From: JAFECT01 sp035551675
GTDB lineage: Bacteria; Pseudomonadota; Alphaproteobacteria; Caulobacterales; Caulobacteraceae
Direction of reading: 5' to 3'
NCBI GenBank assembly: GCA_035551675.1
Contig: DASZMV010000022.1
Span: forward strand, 1-64,000
Length of the DNA stretch: 64,000 nucleotides
A model generated the notes under the pieces. It saw only the letters and a list, made by a program, of their open reading frames with translations, was not told the DNA's origin and searched no databases. The position numbers and the translations under genes are program-made. Each line of letters opens with the position of its first letter. The stretch's first letter is position 1. This document shows, piece by piece, positions 10,447 through 19,284 of this stretch.

Positions 10447-11388
10447 ATGGCCGAACCCGTCATTTCCGTATCGCACCTGGACAAGACCTATCGCGGGGGC
10501 TTCCAGGCGCTGAAGGACATCAATCTGGAGATCGAGAAGGGGGAGATCTTCGCCCTTCTGGGACCCAACGGGGCGGGCAAGACCACCCTGATCTCGGTCA
10601 TCTGCGGCATCGTCAATCCGTCCAAGGGGACGGTGACGGCGGCGGGCTACGACATCATCAAGAACTTCCGCGCCGCGCGCTCCAAGATCGGGCTGGTGCC
10701 GCAGGAGTTGACCACCGACGCGTTCGAGACGGTGTGGAACACCACCTCGTTCTCGCGCGGCCTATTCGGCAAGCCGCGCAATCCGGCGCACATCGAAAAG
10801 ACGCTGAAGGCCCTGTCCCTGTGGGACAAGAAGGACAACCAGCTGCGCACCCTGTCCGGCGGCATGAAGCGGCGCGTGATGATCGCCAAGGCCCTGTCGC
10901 ACGAACCGGAGATCCTGTTCCTCGACGAACCGACCGCGGGCGTCGACGTCGAACTGCGCCGCGACATGTGGGAGGTGGTGCGCCAGCTGCGCGCCCAGGG
11001 CGTGACCATCATCCTGACCACCCACTATATCGAAGAGGCCGAGGAGATGGCCGACCGGGTGGGCGTGATCTCCAAGGGCGAGATCATCCTGGTCGAGGAC
11101 AAGACCGAGCTGATGCACAAGCTCGGCAAGAAGCTGTTGACGCTGCAACTGACCGAAGCGCTGAGCGCGATCCCGGATGCGCTGAAGGATTTCGACCTGG
11201 CGCTGTCCGAGGACGGAACCGAGCTGACCTTCACCTACGACACCAAGGCCGACCGCAGCGGTATCGCCACCCTGATGAAGGCGCTGAGCGACGCGGGCGT
11301 GCGGCTGAAGGACCTCCAGACGCACCAGAGCTCGCTGGAGGAAATCTTCGTGGGCCTGGTGAAGCAACGCGGCGGCGTGTTCCGTTGA
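10447..11388 (+). CDS. ABC exporter ATP-binding protein, YadG-like
   Basis: The ATG at 10447 is the likely start; an upstream TTG at 10411 would add 12 residues, and neither has a strong Shine-Dalgarno. The 313-residue protein has Walker A LLGPNGAGKTT near residue 38, the Q-loop LVPQELTTDAFETV, signature LSGGMKRR and Walker B ILFLDEPTAGVD with H-loop TTHYIEEAEEMADR. Sequence and length closely resemble E. coli YadG, including the TAGVDVELRRDMW block. It pairs with the permease that starts 13 bp downstream. The substrate is unknown; this ABC-2 group exports polysaccharides, lipids or drugs. Confidence 0.92.
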   Translation: MAEPVISVSHLDKTYRGGFQALKDINLEIEKGEIFALLGPNGAGKTTLISVICGIVNPSKGTVTAAGYDIIKNFRAARSKIGLVPQELTTDAFETVWNTTSFSRGLFGKPRNPAHIEKTLKALSLWDKKDNQLRTLSGGMKRRVMIAKALSHEPEILFLDEPTAGVDVELRRDMWEVVRQLRAQGVTIILTTHYIEEAEEMADRVGVISKGEIILVEDKTELMHKLGKKLLTLQLTEALSAIPDALKDFDLALSEDGTELTFTYDTKADRSGIATLMKALSDAGVRLKDLQTHQSSLEEIFVGLVKQRGGVFR

Positions 11389-11401
11389 TGGAGACGATGT
11401 G

Positions 11402-12160
11402 ATGAACCTCTACGCCGTCCGCTCCATCTATTTCTTCGAGATGCACCGCACGTTCCGCACGCTGTGGCAGTCGATCGTAGCCCCGGTGGTCTCCACCGCG
11501 CTCTACCTCGTGGTGTTCGGCGGCGTGATCGGCGCGCGCATCAATGTGGGTCACGGACACTATGGCTCGTTCATCGTGCCCGGCTTGGTGATGATGACGC
11601 TGTTGACCCAGAGCGTCGCCAACGCCTCGTTCGGCATCTATTTTCCCAAGTTCGTGGGCACCATCTACGAACTGCTCTCCGCGCCGGTGTCCTATCTCGA
11701 GATCGTGCTGGCCTACGTCGGGGCGGCGGCGACCAAGTCGATCATCCTCAGCTTCATCATCATGGGGACGGCGGCCCTGATCACGCCGCTCAAGATCGAG
11801 CACCCGCTCTGGATGCTGGCCTTCCTGGTGCTGAGCGCCTTCACCTTCTCGTTGCTCGGCTTCATCATCGGCATCTGGGCAGACGGATTCGAGAAGCTGC
11901 AGATGGTGCCGCTTTTGATCGTGCAGCCGCTGAGCTTCCTGGGCGGCAGCTTCTATCCGATCAGCGTCCTGCCGGGCATCTGGAAAGAGGTCGCCCTGTT
12001 CAACCCGATCGTCTACCTGATCTCCGGCTTCCGCTGGTCGTTCGCGGGCCAGGCCGACGTGGCCGTCGGCGTCAGCCTCGCCGCGGTCGCGGCGTTCCTG
12101 GCCATCTGCATGCTCGTCGTCTGGCGGATTTTCGCCACGGGCTATCGGCTGAAGGCCTGA
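11402..12160 (+). CDS. ABC-2 type exporter permease, YadH-like
   Basis: The ATG at 11402 has GGAGA at 7 nt spacing; an adjoining GTG at 11399 is less well spaced. The 252-residue protein has six predicted membrane segments. It carries the ABC-2 motif region (YPISVLPGIWKEVALFNPIVYLISGFRW) near its end, as in YadH and NodJ. It is cotranscribed with the ATPase gene, which ends 13 bp earlier, and together they form a two-gene half-transporter. The substrate cannot be deduced from the neighbours. Confidence 0.92.
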   Translation: MNLYAVRSIYFFEMHRTFRTLWQSIVAPVVSTALYLVVFGGVIGARINVGHGHYGSFIVPGLVMMTLLTQSVANASFGIYFPKFVGTIYELLSAPVSYLEIVLAYVGAAATKSIILSFIIMGTAALITPLKIEHPLWMLAFLVLSAFTFSLLGFIIGIWADGFEKLQMVPLLIVQPLSFLGGSFYPISVLPGIWKEVALFNPIVYLISGFRWSFAGQADVAVGVSLAAVAAFLAICMLVVWRIFATGYRLKA

Positions 12161-12172
12161 CGCACGCGACGC

Positions 12173-14293
12173 CTATTGCACCCCCAGCTCGGTCAGCATG
12201 TAGGCATAGAACTCCGCCGTGTCGTGGTAGCGCTGGAAGCGGCCGGACTTGCCGCCGTGGCCGGCCTCCATGTTGATGCGGAAGACGAGCGGATTGTCGT
12301 CGGTCTTGCGTGCGCGCAGGCGCGCCACCCACTTGGTCGGTTCGTAGTACTGCACCTGGCTGTCCCACAGGCCGGTGGAGACGAACATCGCCGGATAGGC
12401 CTTGGCCGCGACGTTGTCGTAGGGTGAGTAGCTCAGCATATAGGCGTAGTATTTCGGGTCCTTGGGATTGCCCCACTCGTCGAATTCGTTGGTGGTCAGT
12501 GGGATCGATTCATCGAGCATGGTGGTGACCACGTCGACGAAGGGCACCTGGGCTATGATCACGCGATAGTCCTGGGGCGCCATGTTGGCGACCGCGCCCA
12601 TCAGCAGGCCGCCGGCGCTGCCGCCGTGGGCGGCGACGCGATTGGGCGCGGCGTAACCGTGCTTCACCAGATATTCGGTCACGTCGATAAAGTCAGTGAA
12701 GGTGTTCTTCTTGTTCAGGAGGTGCCCGTCGTCGTACCAGCCGCGGCCCATCTCCTGGCCGCCGCGTATATGGGCGATGGCGTAGACCATGCCGCGGTCG
12801 AGCAGCGACACGGCGGTCAGATTGAACGCGGGGTCGGTCGAGGCGCCGTAGCTGCCGTAGCCGTACTGGAGCATGGCGGCCGTGCCGTCGCGCTTGAACC
12901 CCTTCTTGTAGACCAGCGACACGGGGATCTTTGTCCCGTCGCGTGCGGTCGCCCACACCCGTTCGGTCACATAGTTCGAGGGGTCGTAGCCCAGCACCGG
13001 CTGCTGTTTCAAAAGCTTGCGCTCGCCGGTCTTGGTATCGAGCTCGTAGGTGGTCGAGGGCGTGGTGAGCGAGGTGTAGCTATAGCGCAAAAGTGGAGTG
13101 TTTGCCTCGGCGTTGGCGGCGAGGCCCATGGTGTAGGCGGGCTCATCGGCGTTGACGTAACTGCTCTTGCCCGCGTTGGTCAGCACCCGGATGCGGCGAA
13201 GGCCGCCCGAGCGTTCCTCGATGGCGGTGAAACCGTCGAAGAGTTCGACGTCCTGGATGAAGACGTCGGGCTTGTGCGGGACGAAATCGACCCACGCCGA
13301 ACGATCGCCCCACGGCGCGCCGTCCTTCAGCGTCATCAGGCGGTAGTTGGGCGCGTTCCAGTTGGTGCGAATCACCCAGCGGCCGTTCAGATGGTCGGCG
13401 CTATAGAGATGGTCGCGCATCCGCGGCATCAGCGGTTTGAACTCCGCCGGGCTGGCGGCAGAGGTGCAGCGCTGTTCGTCGGCGACGGTCGAGTGCTCCT
13501 CGATGCACAGGTACTTGTCCGAACGCGTGCGCATCAGGCCGATATAGAAGCTGTCATCTTTTTCTTCGTAGACGAGGCGGTCGGCGGACGCGGGCGTGCC
13601 GAGCACGTGAGCCTTGATCCGCTTGGAGAGCAGCGTCACCGGGTCCTTGTCGACGTAGAACACGGTCCTGTTGTCGTCGGCCCAGACCAGGTCGGCTTCG
13701 ACATTGGCCACTTCATCGGCCAGCATCTGGCCGGTCGTAAGATCCTTGAAGCGCAGCACGTACTGGCGCCGGCCCACCGTGTCGTCGGCAAAGGCAAGGA
13801 TGCGGTTGTCCTGGCTTACCGCAGAACCGCCGACGGCGAAGAAGCCCTTGCCCTGCGCCATCGCCGGCTCGTCGAGCATGATTTCCTCGGGCGCGGCCAT
13901 GGCGCCCTTGCGCCGCGCCATGATCGGGTAGTCCCGGCCGGCCTCGAAGCGCGTGTAGTACCAGTAGCCGCGCAGACGGTAGGGCACGGACGCGTCGTCC
14001 TGTTTCACGCGCGCGACGATCTCGGCGTAGAGCTTTTCCTGCAGCGGTTTGGTCGGCGCCAGCACCGCGTCGGCATAGGCATTCTCGGCCTTCAGGTCGG
14101 CCAGCATGTCGGGGTTGGAGCGCGTGTCGTCGCGCAGCCAGTAATACTCATCCTGGCGCGATCCGGCCGGGGCCTTAACCTCGTAGGGCTTCTTGGCGAC
14201 CAGCGGCGGGCGCGGACCGTCGGCGGCGAACGCCGGAATGGCGGCGAACAGGACCAGGCCGGCTGCGGCCAAAGCGAGACGAACGCGGTTCAT
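12173..14293 (-). CDS. Exported prolyl oligopeptidase family serine peptidase (S9A, oligopeptidase B-like)
   Basis: This 706-residue protein starts with a Sec signal peptide (cleavage about residue 23, AFA|AD). The beta-propeller covers roughly residues 85-440 and the alpha/beta-hydrolase domain follows. The nucleophile is Ser559 in HGGSAGGLLMG, the Asp lies in STGLWDSQV near residue 643, and the His in EAGHGGKSGR near residue 682. The AHIRGGQEMGRGWYDDG block near residue 508 is diagnostic of S9A/OpdB. These enzymes cleave short peptides after Pro or basic residues. The signal peptide makes this a periplasmic form. It is divergent from the DPP4 gene at 14439, suggesting shared peptide-scavenging regulation (inference). 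Confidence 0.93.
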   Translation of the reverse strand: MNRVRLALAAAGLVLFAAIPAFAADGPRPPLVAKKPYEVKAPAGSRQDEYYWLRDDTRSNPDMLADLKAENAYADAVLAPTKPLQEKLYAEIVARVKQDDASVPYRLRGYWYYTRFEAGRDYPIMARRKGAMAAPEEIMLDEPAMAQGKGFFAVGGSAVSQDNRILAFADDTVGRRQYVLRFKDLTTGQMLADEVANVEADLVWADDNRTVFYVDKDPVTLLSKRIKAHVLGTPASADRLVYEEKDDSFYIGLMRTRSDKYLCIEEHSTVADEQRCTSAASPAEFKPLMPRMRDHLYSADHLNGRWVIRTNWNAPNYRLMTLKDGAPWGDRSAWVDFVPHKPDVFIQDVELFDGFTAIEERSGGLRRIRVLTNAGKSSYVNADEPAYTMGLAANAEANTPLLRYSYTSLTTPSTTYELDTKTGERKLLKQQPVLGYDPSNYVTERVWATARDGTKIPVSLVYKKGFKRDGTAAMLQYGYGSYGASTDPAFNLTAVSLLDRGMVYAIAHIRGGQEMGRGWYDDGHLLNKKNTFTDFIDVTEYLVKHGYAAPNRVAAHGGSAGGLLMGAVANMAPQDYRVIIAQVPFVDVVTTMLDESIPLTTNEFDEWGNPKDPKYYAYMLSYSPYDNVAAKAYPAMFVSTGLWDSQVQYYEPTKWVARLRARKTDDNPLVFRINMEAGHGGKSGRFQRYHDTAEFYAYMLTELGVQ

Positions 14294-14438
14294 CGAACAA
14301 CCCCCCTCGGATGCGGCCGCAGGTTCGCACGGACCCGACGAACGCGCAAAGGTTTGCCGCCAGCAACCGGTTATCCGGTTGACTCATGCCTTTGGGAGCG
14401 CGAGCGTTCGGGCCCTGTGTGCAGGGGGGGAAGCCCGT

Positions 14439-16715
14439 ATGGCGTTCAAGTTTGCGGCCGTTTCGGCTGTCGTAGCGGCGGCCGCCGCGATCGTTGCGGG
14501 AGGACCGGCGATGGCGCAATCGCAGACGGGCATGGCGCAGCCGGGCATGGCGCAACCCGGCAACGAGCGCCTGACGCCGGAGCGGGTATTCTCCGACCCG
14601 GACCTGAACGGCCCTCGTGCGCGCGACGTGCAGCTGTCGCCGGACGGCAAGCTGGTCACCTATCTCAAGGGCGAGGAAGCCGATCAGAACACGCTGGACC
14701 TGTGGGCGGCGGACACCCAGGGCGGGGCGCCGTTCAAGCTGATCGACGCCAAGGCGCTGGAGCAGCCGGGCAAGCAACTGTCGGAGGCCGAGAAGTCGCG
14801 GCGCGAACGCATGCGCGTGCGCGAACGCGGCGTGGTGAGCTACGGCTGGGACGAGGAAGGCCGCTTTATCCTCGTGCCGCTGGATGGCGATCTCTATCTG
14901 TTCGAGCGCGCCACCGGCAAGGTGCGGCGCCTGACCAACGGCATGCCCGACGAGATCGACGCCAAGGTCTCGCCGCACGGCAATTTCGTTTCTTACGTGC
15001 GCGACCAGAACCTCTATGTGCTCGACCTGAAGAGCGGGCGCGAACAGGCGCTGTCGAGCGACGGCAAGGGCGCGCTGTCCTGGGGCGTGGCGGAGTTCAT
15101 CGCCGAAGAGGAGATGGGGCGCCACACCGGCTACTGGTGGTCGCCGGACGAGCGGCGCGTGGCGATGACCCATGTGGACGAGACCGGCGTCGACGTCGTG
15201 CCGCGTCTCGACATCGGGCCCGAGGGGGTGAAGGTCGTGCCGCAGCGGTATCCGCGCGCGGGGCGGCCCAACGCGGTGGTCGAACTCTACGTCGAGAACG
15301 TCGACGGCGGCGGACGGGTAAAGGTCGACCTGGGTCCGAACAAGGACATCTATCTGGCGCGCGTCGCCTGGTCGAAGGACGGCAAGACCCTCTACGTCCA
15401 GCGCCAGACGCGCGACCAGAAGCGGCTCGACCTGATCGCGGTCGATCCGGCGACGGGCCAGGGACGCGTGATCCTGTCCGAGTCCTCGCCGCACTGGGTG
15501 GAGTTGAACAACGACTTCCGCCCGCTCGCCGACGGATCGTTCCTGTGGGCGTCGGAGCGCACGGGATACAATCACCTCTATCTCTACGACCGCGACGGCA
15601 AGCTGATCCGGCCGATCACGACCGGCGACTGGCCGGTGGATTCGATCTCGGGGCTCGACGAAGCGACGTCGACCGTCTTCTTCCTGGCGTCGAAGGACAC
15701 GCCGCTGGAGCGCCATCTCTATGCGGTGTCGTGGACGCAGCCCGCGGCGCCGGTGAAACTGACCAGCGGCGAAGGCTGGTGGACCACCGAGACCGCCAAG
15801 ACCGGCGGCGCCTTCACCGGCGTCTATTCCGATCCGAAGACACCGCCGCGCACGGGCGTGTTCGGCGCCGACGGACATCTGGTGCGCTGGATCGAGCCCA
15901 ATACGCTCGATGCATCGCACCCCTTGTGGAAGTACGCGGGACGACTGCGCGCGCCGAGCTACGGCTCGATCAAGGCGGGCGACGGGTCGGACATGTTCTA
16001 TGAGATCGTCACTCCGCCGGATTTCGACGCGTCGAAGCGCTATCCCGTGATCGTGTCGGTCTACGGAGGGCCGCATGCGCAGATGGTGAAGCGCCAGTGG
16101 GGCGCGCTGACCGACCAGCTGTTGCTGGAGGGCGGCTACATCCTCTTCCGGCTCGACAACCGCGGGTCTTATAACCGCTCGTTCGCGTTCAAGTCGGCGA
16201 TCGACCGCAACCTCGGCAAGCTGGAGGTCGAGGACCAGTTCGCCGGCGTCGATTATCTGAAGTCCCTGCCGTACGTCGATCCGAACCGCATCGGGGTGAT
16301 GGGCTGGAGCTACGGCGGGTTCATGACCCTGTCGCTCTTGGTTGCGCCGCATTCGCCGTTCGTGGCGGGAGCTGCGGGCGCGCCGCCGGTGGACTGGACG
16401 CTGTACGATACCCACTACACCGAACAGTTCATGGGCAAGCCGTCGGAGAACCCGGCCGGCTATCACGCGTCGGAGGTGGTGCCGAAGCTCGCAGACATGA
16501 AGGGGTCGTTGCTGCTGTTGCAGGGCATGGCGGACGATAACGTGTCGTTCGAGAACTCGACGCGGGTGATGTACGCGCTGCAGGGCCTGAGCCGGCCGTT
16601 CGAAGTGATGGACTACCCCGGCGAACGCCACGGCATCCACGGCAACCCACGCCTGCTGCACCTGTGGCGGACGTACCTCGACTTCTTCGACCGCAAGCTG
16701 AAGCACGCGGGGTGA
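14439..16715 (+). CDS. Exported dipeptidyl peptidase IV (S9B)
   Basis: The start ATG 14439 follows a purine-rich GGGGGGGAAG. It gives a Sec signal peptide (MAFKFAAV...AMA|QS), then a repetitive GMAQPGMAQPG linker. The 758-residue chain has an N-terminal eight-bladed propeller and a C-terminal S9 hydrolase domain. The DPP4 hallmark double Glu is seen in AEFIAEEEMGRHTGYWWSPD near residue 224. The catalytic Ser is residue 624 (GWSYGGFM), with Asp in QGMADDNVSF and His in GERHGIHG. The enzyme removes N-terminal X-Pro/X-Ala dipeptides in the periplasm. The large upstream extension of the frame (to 14193) runs into the opposite gene and lacks the signal, so it is rejected. Confidence 0.95.
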   Translation: MAFKFAAVSAVVAAAAAIVAGGPAMAQSQTGMAQPGMAQPGNERLTPERVFSDPDLNGPRARDVQLSPDGKLVTYLKGEEADQNTLDLWAADTQGGAPFKLIDAKALEQPGKQLSEAEKSRRERMRVRERGVVSYGWDEEGRFILVPLDGDLYLFERATGKVRRLTNGMPDEIDAKVSPHGNFVSYVRDQNLYVLDLKSGREQALSSDGKGALSWGVAEFIAEEEMGRHTGYWWSPDERRVAMTHVDETGVDVVPRLDIGPEGVKVVPQRYPRAGRPNAVVELYVENVDGGGRVKVDLGPNKDIYLARVAWSKDGKTLYVQRQTRDQKRLDLIAVDPATGQGRVILSESSPHWVELNNDFRPLADGSFLWASERTGYNHLYLYDRDGKLIRPITTGDWPVDSISGLDEATSTVFFLASKDTPLERHLYAVSWTQPAAPVKLTSGEGWWTTETAKTGGAFTGVYSDPKTPPRTGVFGADGHLVRWIEPNTLDASHPLWKYAGRLRAPSYGSIKAGDGSDMFYEIVTPPDFDASKRYPVIVSVYGGPHAQMVKRQWGALTDQLLLEGGYILFRLDNRGSYNRSFAFKSAIDRNLGKLEVEDQFAGVDYLKSLPYVDPNRIGVMGWSYGGFMTLSLLVAPHSPFVAGAAGAPPVDWTLYDTHYTEQFMGKPSENPAGYHASEVVPKLADMKGSLLLLQGMADDNVSFENSTRVMYALQGLSRPFEVMDYPGERHGIHGNPRLLHLWRTYLDFFDRKLKHAG

Positions 16716-16746
16716 TGGCGGCGGCGGCGGCCAGCGTCGGCGGAAG

Positions 16747-16920
16747 GGAACACGAAGGACACGAAGGAAGAGAAGGTCACGAAGGAAGAGAAGACAGAAA
16801 AGACCTGTCGGGGAGCGGCAAAACTCGACTGCGCCTTCGGCGCGAAGAGAGCCAGGCGGCGAAGCCGCCCTCCTATTTCCCTCTTCGTGACCTTCTCTTC
16901 CTTCGTGTCCTTCGTGTTCC
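16747..16920. repeat. Inverted-repeat element with CACGAAGGA arms
   Basis: The left arm contains ACACGAAGGACACGAAGGA and a second run GTCACGAAGGAAGAGAAG. The right arm is the reverse complement (CTTCGTGACC...CCTTCGTGTCCTTCGTGTT). A GC-rich core (gccttcggcgcgaagagagccaggcggcgaagccgcc) separates them. It occupies most of the 308-bp gap between the DPP4 and amidase genes. No gene is seen in the gap. Confidence 0.8.
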
Positions 16921-17023
16921 AATTCGCCGCCTCTGGACGCGAGCTGGCGGTCGAACGGAAGAATTAGGGTGAAATCTCCCCCTATCCGGTCCAAAGTCGG
17001 GGCGAAGATTGCAGGGGGAATGC

Positions 17024-18664
17024 ATGTCCAAGTTCATCGTGCCGGCGATCCTGGCCCTCGCCTTCGCGGCGGCGCCGGCCTTTGCGGCCCAGTCGGCTAA
17101 GCCCGTCATCCATCACGCGCACATTGCGTACGACGTCGAAGAGAAATCGATCGCGCAGTTGCAGGCGGATCTGACCGCCGGGCGGGTGACGTCGGAAGAG
17201 CTGGTGCAGGGATATCTTGCACGTATTGAAAAGCTCGATCGCAATGGACCGAAGCTGCAGGCGGTATTGGCGCTGAACCCCGATGCGATGGCGCAAGCGC
17301 GCGCGCTGGATGCGGAGCGCAGAGCCGGTCACGTGCGCGGGCCGCTGCACGGCATTCCGGTGCTGTTGAAGGACAATATCGAAACCGCCGATCCGATGCC
17401 GACCACCGCCGGATCGCTGGCGTTGAAGGACAACATCACCCACCGGGACTCGCCGCTGGCGGCGCGTCTGCGCGCGGCGGGCGCGATCATTCTCGGCAAG
17501 ACCAATCTGTCGGAGTGGGCCAACATCCGCTCGACCCATTCGATCTCGGGCTGGAGCGCGGTCGGCGGCCTGACGCGCAATCCCTATGCGGCGGATCGCA
17601 CCGCCTGCGGCTCGTCGTCGGGTTCGGGCGCGGCGGCGGCGGCGTCGTTCGCGGCGGCGGCGGTGGGCACCGAGACCGACGGCTCGGTCACCTGCCCCTC
17701 GTCGATCAATGGCGTCGTCGGATTAAAGCCGACGGTGGGGTTGATCCCGCGCACCTTCATCGTGCCGATCAGCCACAGCCAGGACACAGCGGGTCCGATG
17801 GCGCGCTCGGTCACCGATGTCGCCGAGCTGTTGACGGTGATGGCCGGATCCGACGCGCGCGATCCGGCCTCGGCCGGCGCCGACGCGCACAAGGGCGACT
17901 ACACCAAGGCGCTGGACGCCGACGCGCTGAAAGGCAAGCGATTCGGCGTGCTGCGCTTTGACGCGGGCTTCAACCCCGGCGCCGACGCCCTGCTCGACCG
18001 CGCCATCGCCGACCTGAAGGCGGCGGGCGCCGAGGTCATCGAGATCAAAGAATTCAAGCCCGAGGGCGAGATCGGACGCAACGAAGGCCTAGTGCTGAAC
18101 ACCGAGCTGAAAGCCGACATGGCGAGCTATCTCGCCTCGACGCCAGCCGCCGGGGTGACCGCGCGCAGCCTGTCGGACCTGATCGCCTTCGACAATGCGC
18201 ACGCCCACGAGGAGATGCCGTTCTTCGCGCAGGAGACCTTCGAAAAGGCCGACACGATGAAGGGCCTCGACGATCCCGCGTACAAGAAGGCGCGCGAGAC
18301 GTCGTTCGGTCTGGCGGGACCCGAGGGCATCGACAGGCTGATGGCCGACAACCGGCTGGATGCTTTGATCGGCGAGACCACCGGCCCGGCGTGGATGATC
18401 GACGTGGCCAACGGCGACCAGGGCGGCGGCGGCGACACCTCCCTGCCGGCCGTCGCGGGCTATCCGCACCTGACCGTGCCGATGGGCCAGGTGAAGGGCT
18501 TGCCGGTGGGGTTGAGCTTCATCGGGCCGGCGTGGTCGGAGGCGCGGCTGATCGGGTTCGGCTATGCGTACGAACAACGCACGCACCGCCGCCGGCCGCC
18601 GACCTATGCGAGGACGAGCGATGCGCTGGACGACGTGAGCGCGCATGAAGCGCCGGTGAGGTGA
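17024..18664 (+). CDS. Exported amidase (amidase signature family)
   Basis: ATG 17024 follows AGGGGGAA and gives a Sec signal peptide (AFAAAPAFA|AQ, about 21 residues). The 546-residue protein has the Ser-cisSer-Lys triad of the amidase signature family. Lys lies in GIPVLLKDNIE near residue 113, the cis-Ser in the Gly/Ser-rich GSSSGSGAAAAAS near residue 196, and the nucleophile Ser in GTETDGSVTCPSS near residue 220. The family hydrolyses C-N amide bonds, and export argues against a GatA role. It follows two exported peptidase genes and may complete extracytoplasmic peptide or amide breakdown (inference). Confidence 0.92.
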   Translation: MSKFIVPAILALAFAAAPAFAAQSAKPVIHHAHIAYDVEEKSIAQLQADLTAGRVTSEELVQGYLARIEKLDRNGPKLQAVLALNPDAMAQARALDAERRAGHVRGPLHGIPVLLKDNIETADPMPTTAGSLALKDNITHRDSPLAARLRAAGAIILGKTNLSEWANIRSTHSISGWSAVGGLTRNPYAADRTACGSSSGSGAAAAASFAAAAVGTETDGSVTCPSSINGVVGLKPTVGLIPRTFIVPISHSQDTAGPMARSVTDVAELLTVMAGSDARDPASAGADAHKGDYTKALDADALKGKRFGVLRFDAGFNPGADALLDRAIADLKAAGAEVIEIKEFKPEGEIGRNEGLVLNTELKADMASYLASTPAAGVTARSLSDLIAFDNAHAHEEMPFFAQETFEKADTMKGLDDPAYKKARETSFGLAGPEGIDRLMADNRLDALIGETTGPAWMIDVANGDQGGGGDTSLPAVAGYPHLTVPMGQVKGLPVGLSFIGPAWSEARLIGFGYAYEQRTHRRRPPTYARTSDALDDVSAHEAPVR

Positions 18665-18672
18665 GCTACGCT

Positions 18673-18840
18673 CTCCTCCCCTGTGAGCGGTAGCGAACGG
18701 GGGAGGTGTCGCGGAGCGACGGAGGGGGCGCAGTTCAGGCGCGGCGCTTGCCAGGATTGAAATGAGCGCGGCGTTTGTTGCGCGCCCCCTCCGGCCCAAC
18801 GGGCCACCTCCCCCGAACGCTGCCGCGTTCAGGGGAGGAG
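18673..18840. repeat. Inverted-repeat element with CTCCTCCCC...GGGGAGGAG ends
   Basis: The left half (CTCCTCCCCTGTGAGCGGTA, GGGGGAGGTGTCGCGGAGCG, GGAGGGGGCGC) is mirrored by the right half (GCGCCCCCTCC, GGGCCACCTCCCCCGAACG, TTCAGGGGAGGAG). It lies between the convergent amidase and acetyltransferase genes and overlaps the last codons of the latter. Confidence 0.75.
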
Positions 18841-19284
18841 TTTCTTTCGCACCATGACCAGTCGTTCCACCACCTCGAAGCCGTGCGCTGCGTGCCATCC
18901 CGCGCTCGCGTCGTTGTCGATGAGGTAGTCGCTGCCGAGTTCGTGGTGGCCCTCGGCGCGGGCCCAATCTTCCACCGCCGCGACCAGTGCGCGCGCGACG
19001 CCGGTGCGGCGCATGTCCGCGTCGACGTAGAGGCCTTCGAGGTAGGCGCAGGGCGCCTCTTCGCAGGCGTCGGCGAAGGGGCGCAGGCCCGCTTCGGCGA
19101 AGCCGCACAATCCGCCGTTCTCGCGTTCAGCGACGAACACCTGGGCGATCTGGAAGGGCGACGGTTCGCCCGCGAAGTGGGCGTCGATTTCGCGCGCGTG
19201 GTGGTCCGCGTCCTCGGGCCAGAGCGCGTGGCGCATGCGCAGCCAGGCGTCGCGGTCGGCCGCCGTCAAAGCACGCACGATCAC
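18829..19284 (-). CDS. GNAT acetyltransferase resembling aminoglycoside 6'-N-acetyltransferases
   Basis: This 151-residue protein covers a complete GNAT fold. Motif A (acetyl-CoA pyrophosphate loop) is YVDADMRRTGVARALV, near residues 90-105. The opening (MIVRALTAADRDAWLRMRHALWPED) and the AYLEGLYV block near residue 84 closely resemble the AAC(6')-I group, as does the closing LGSDYLIDNDASAGWHAAHGFEVVERLV. Those enzymes acetylate the 6'-amine of aminoglycosides. Substrate specificity cannot be read from sequence here, so call it an AAC(6')-like acetyltransferase. Its ATG overlaps the stop of the upstream fRMsr gene by 4 bp (ATGA), implying coupled translation. Confidence 0.85.
   Translation of the reverse strand: MIVRALTAADRDAWLRMRHALWPEDADHHAREIDAHFAGEPSPFQIAQVFVAERENGGLCGFAEAGLRPFADACEEAPCAYLEGLYVDADMRRTGVARALVAAVEDWARAEGHHELGSDYLIDNDASAGWHAAHGFEVVERLVMVRKKLLP

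Noticed and set aside
12626..16003. 1,125-codon plus-strand open frame
   Set aside because: It runs antisense to the prolyl oligopeptidase and out of frame with DPP4. The product has no domain, and both real genes have intact catalytic residues.
14175..16994. 939-codon minus-strand open frame over DPP4
   Set aside because: Its Arg/His/Gln-rich translation is a GC shadow of the DPP4 gene and has no start or family support.
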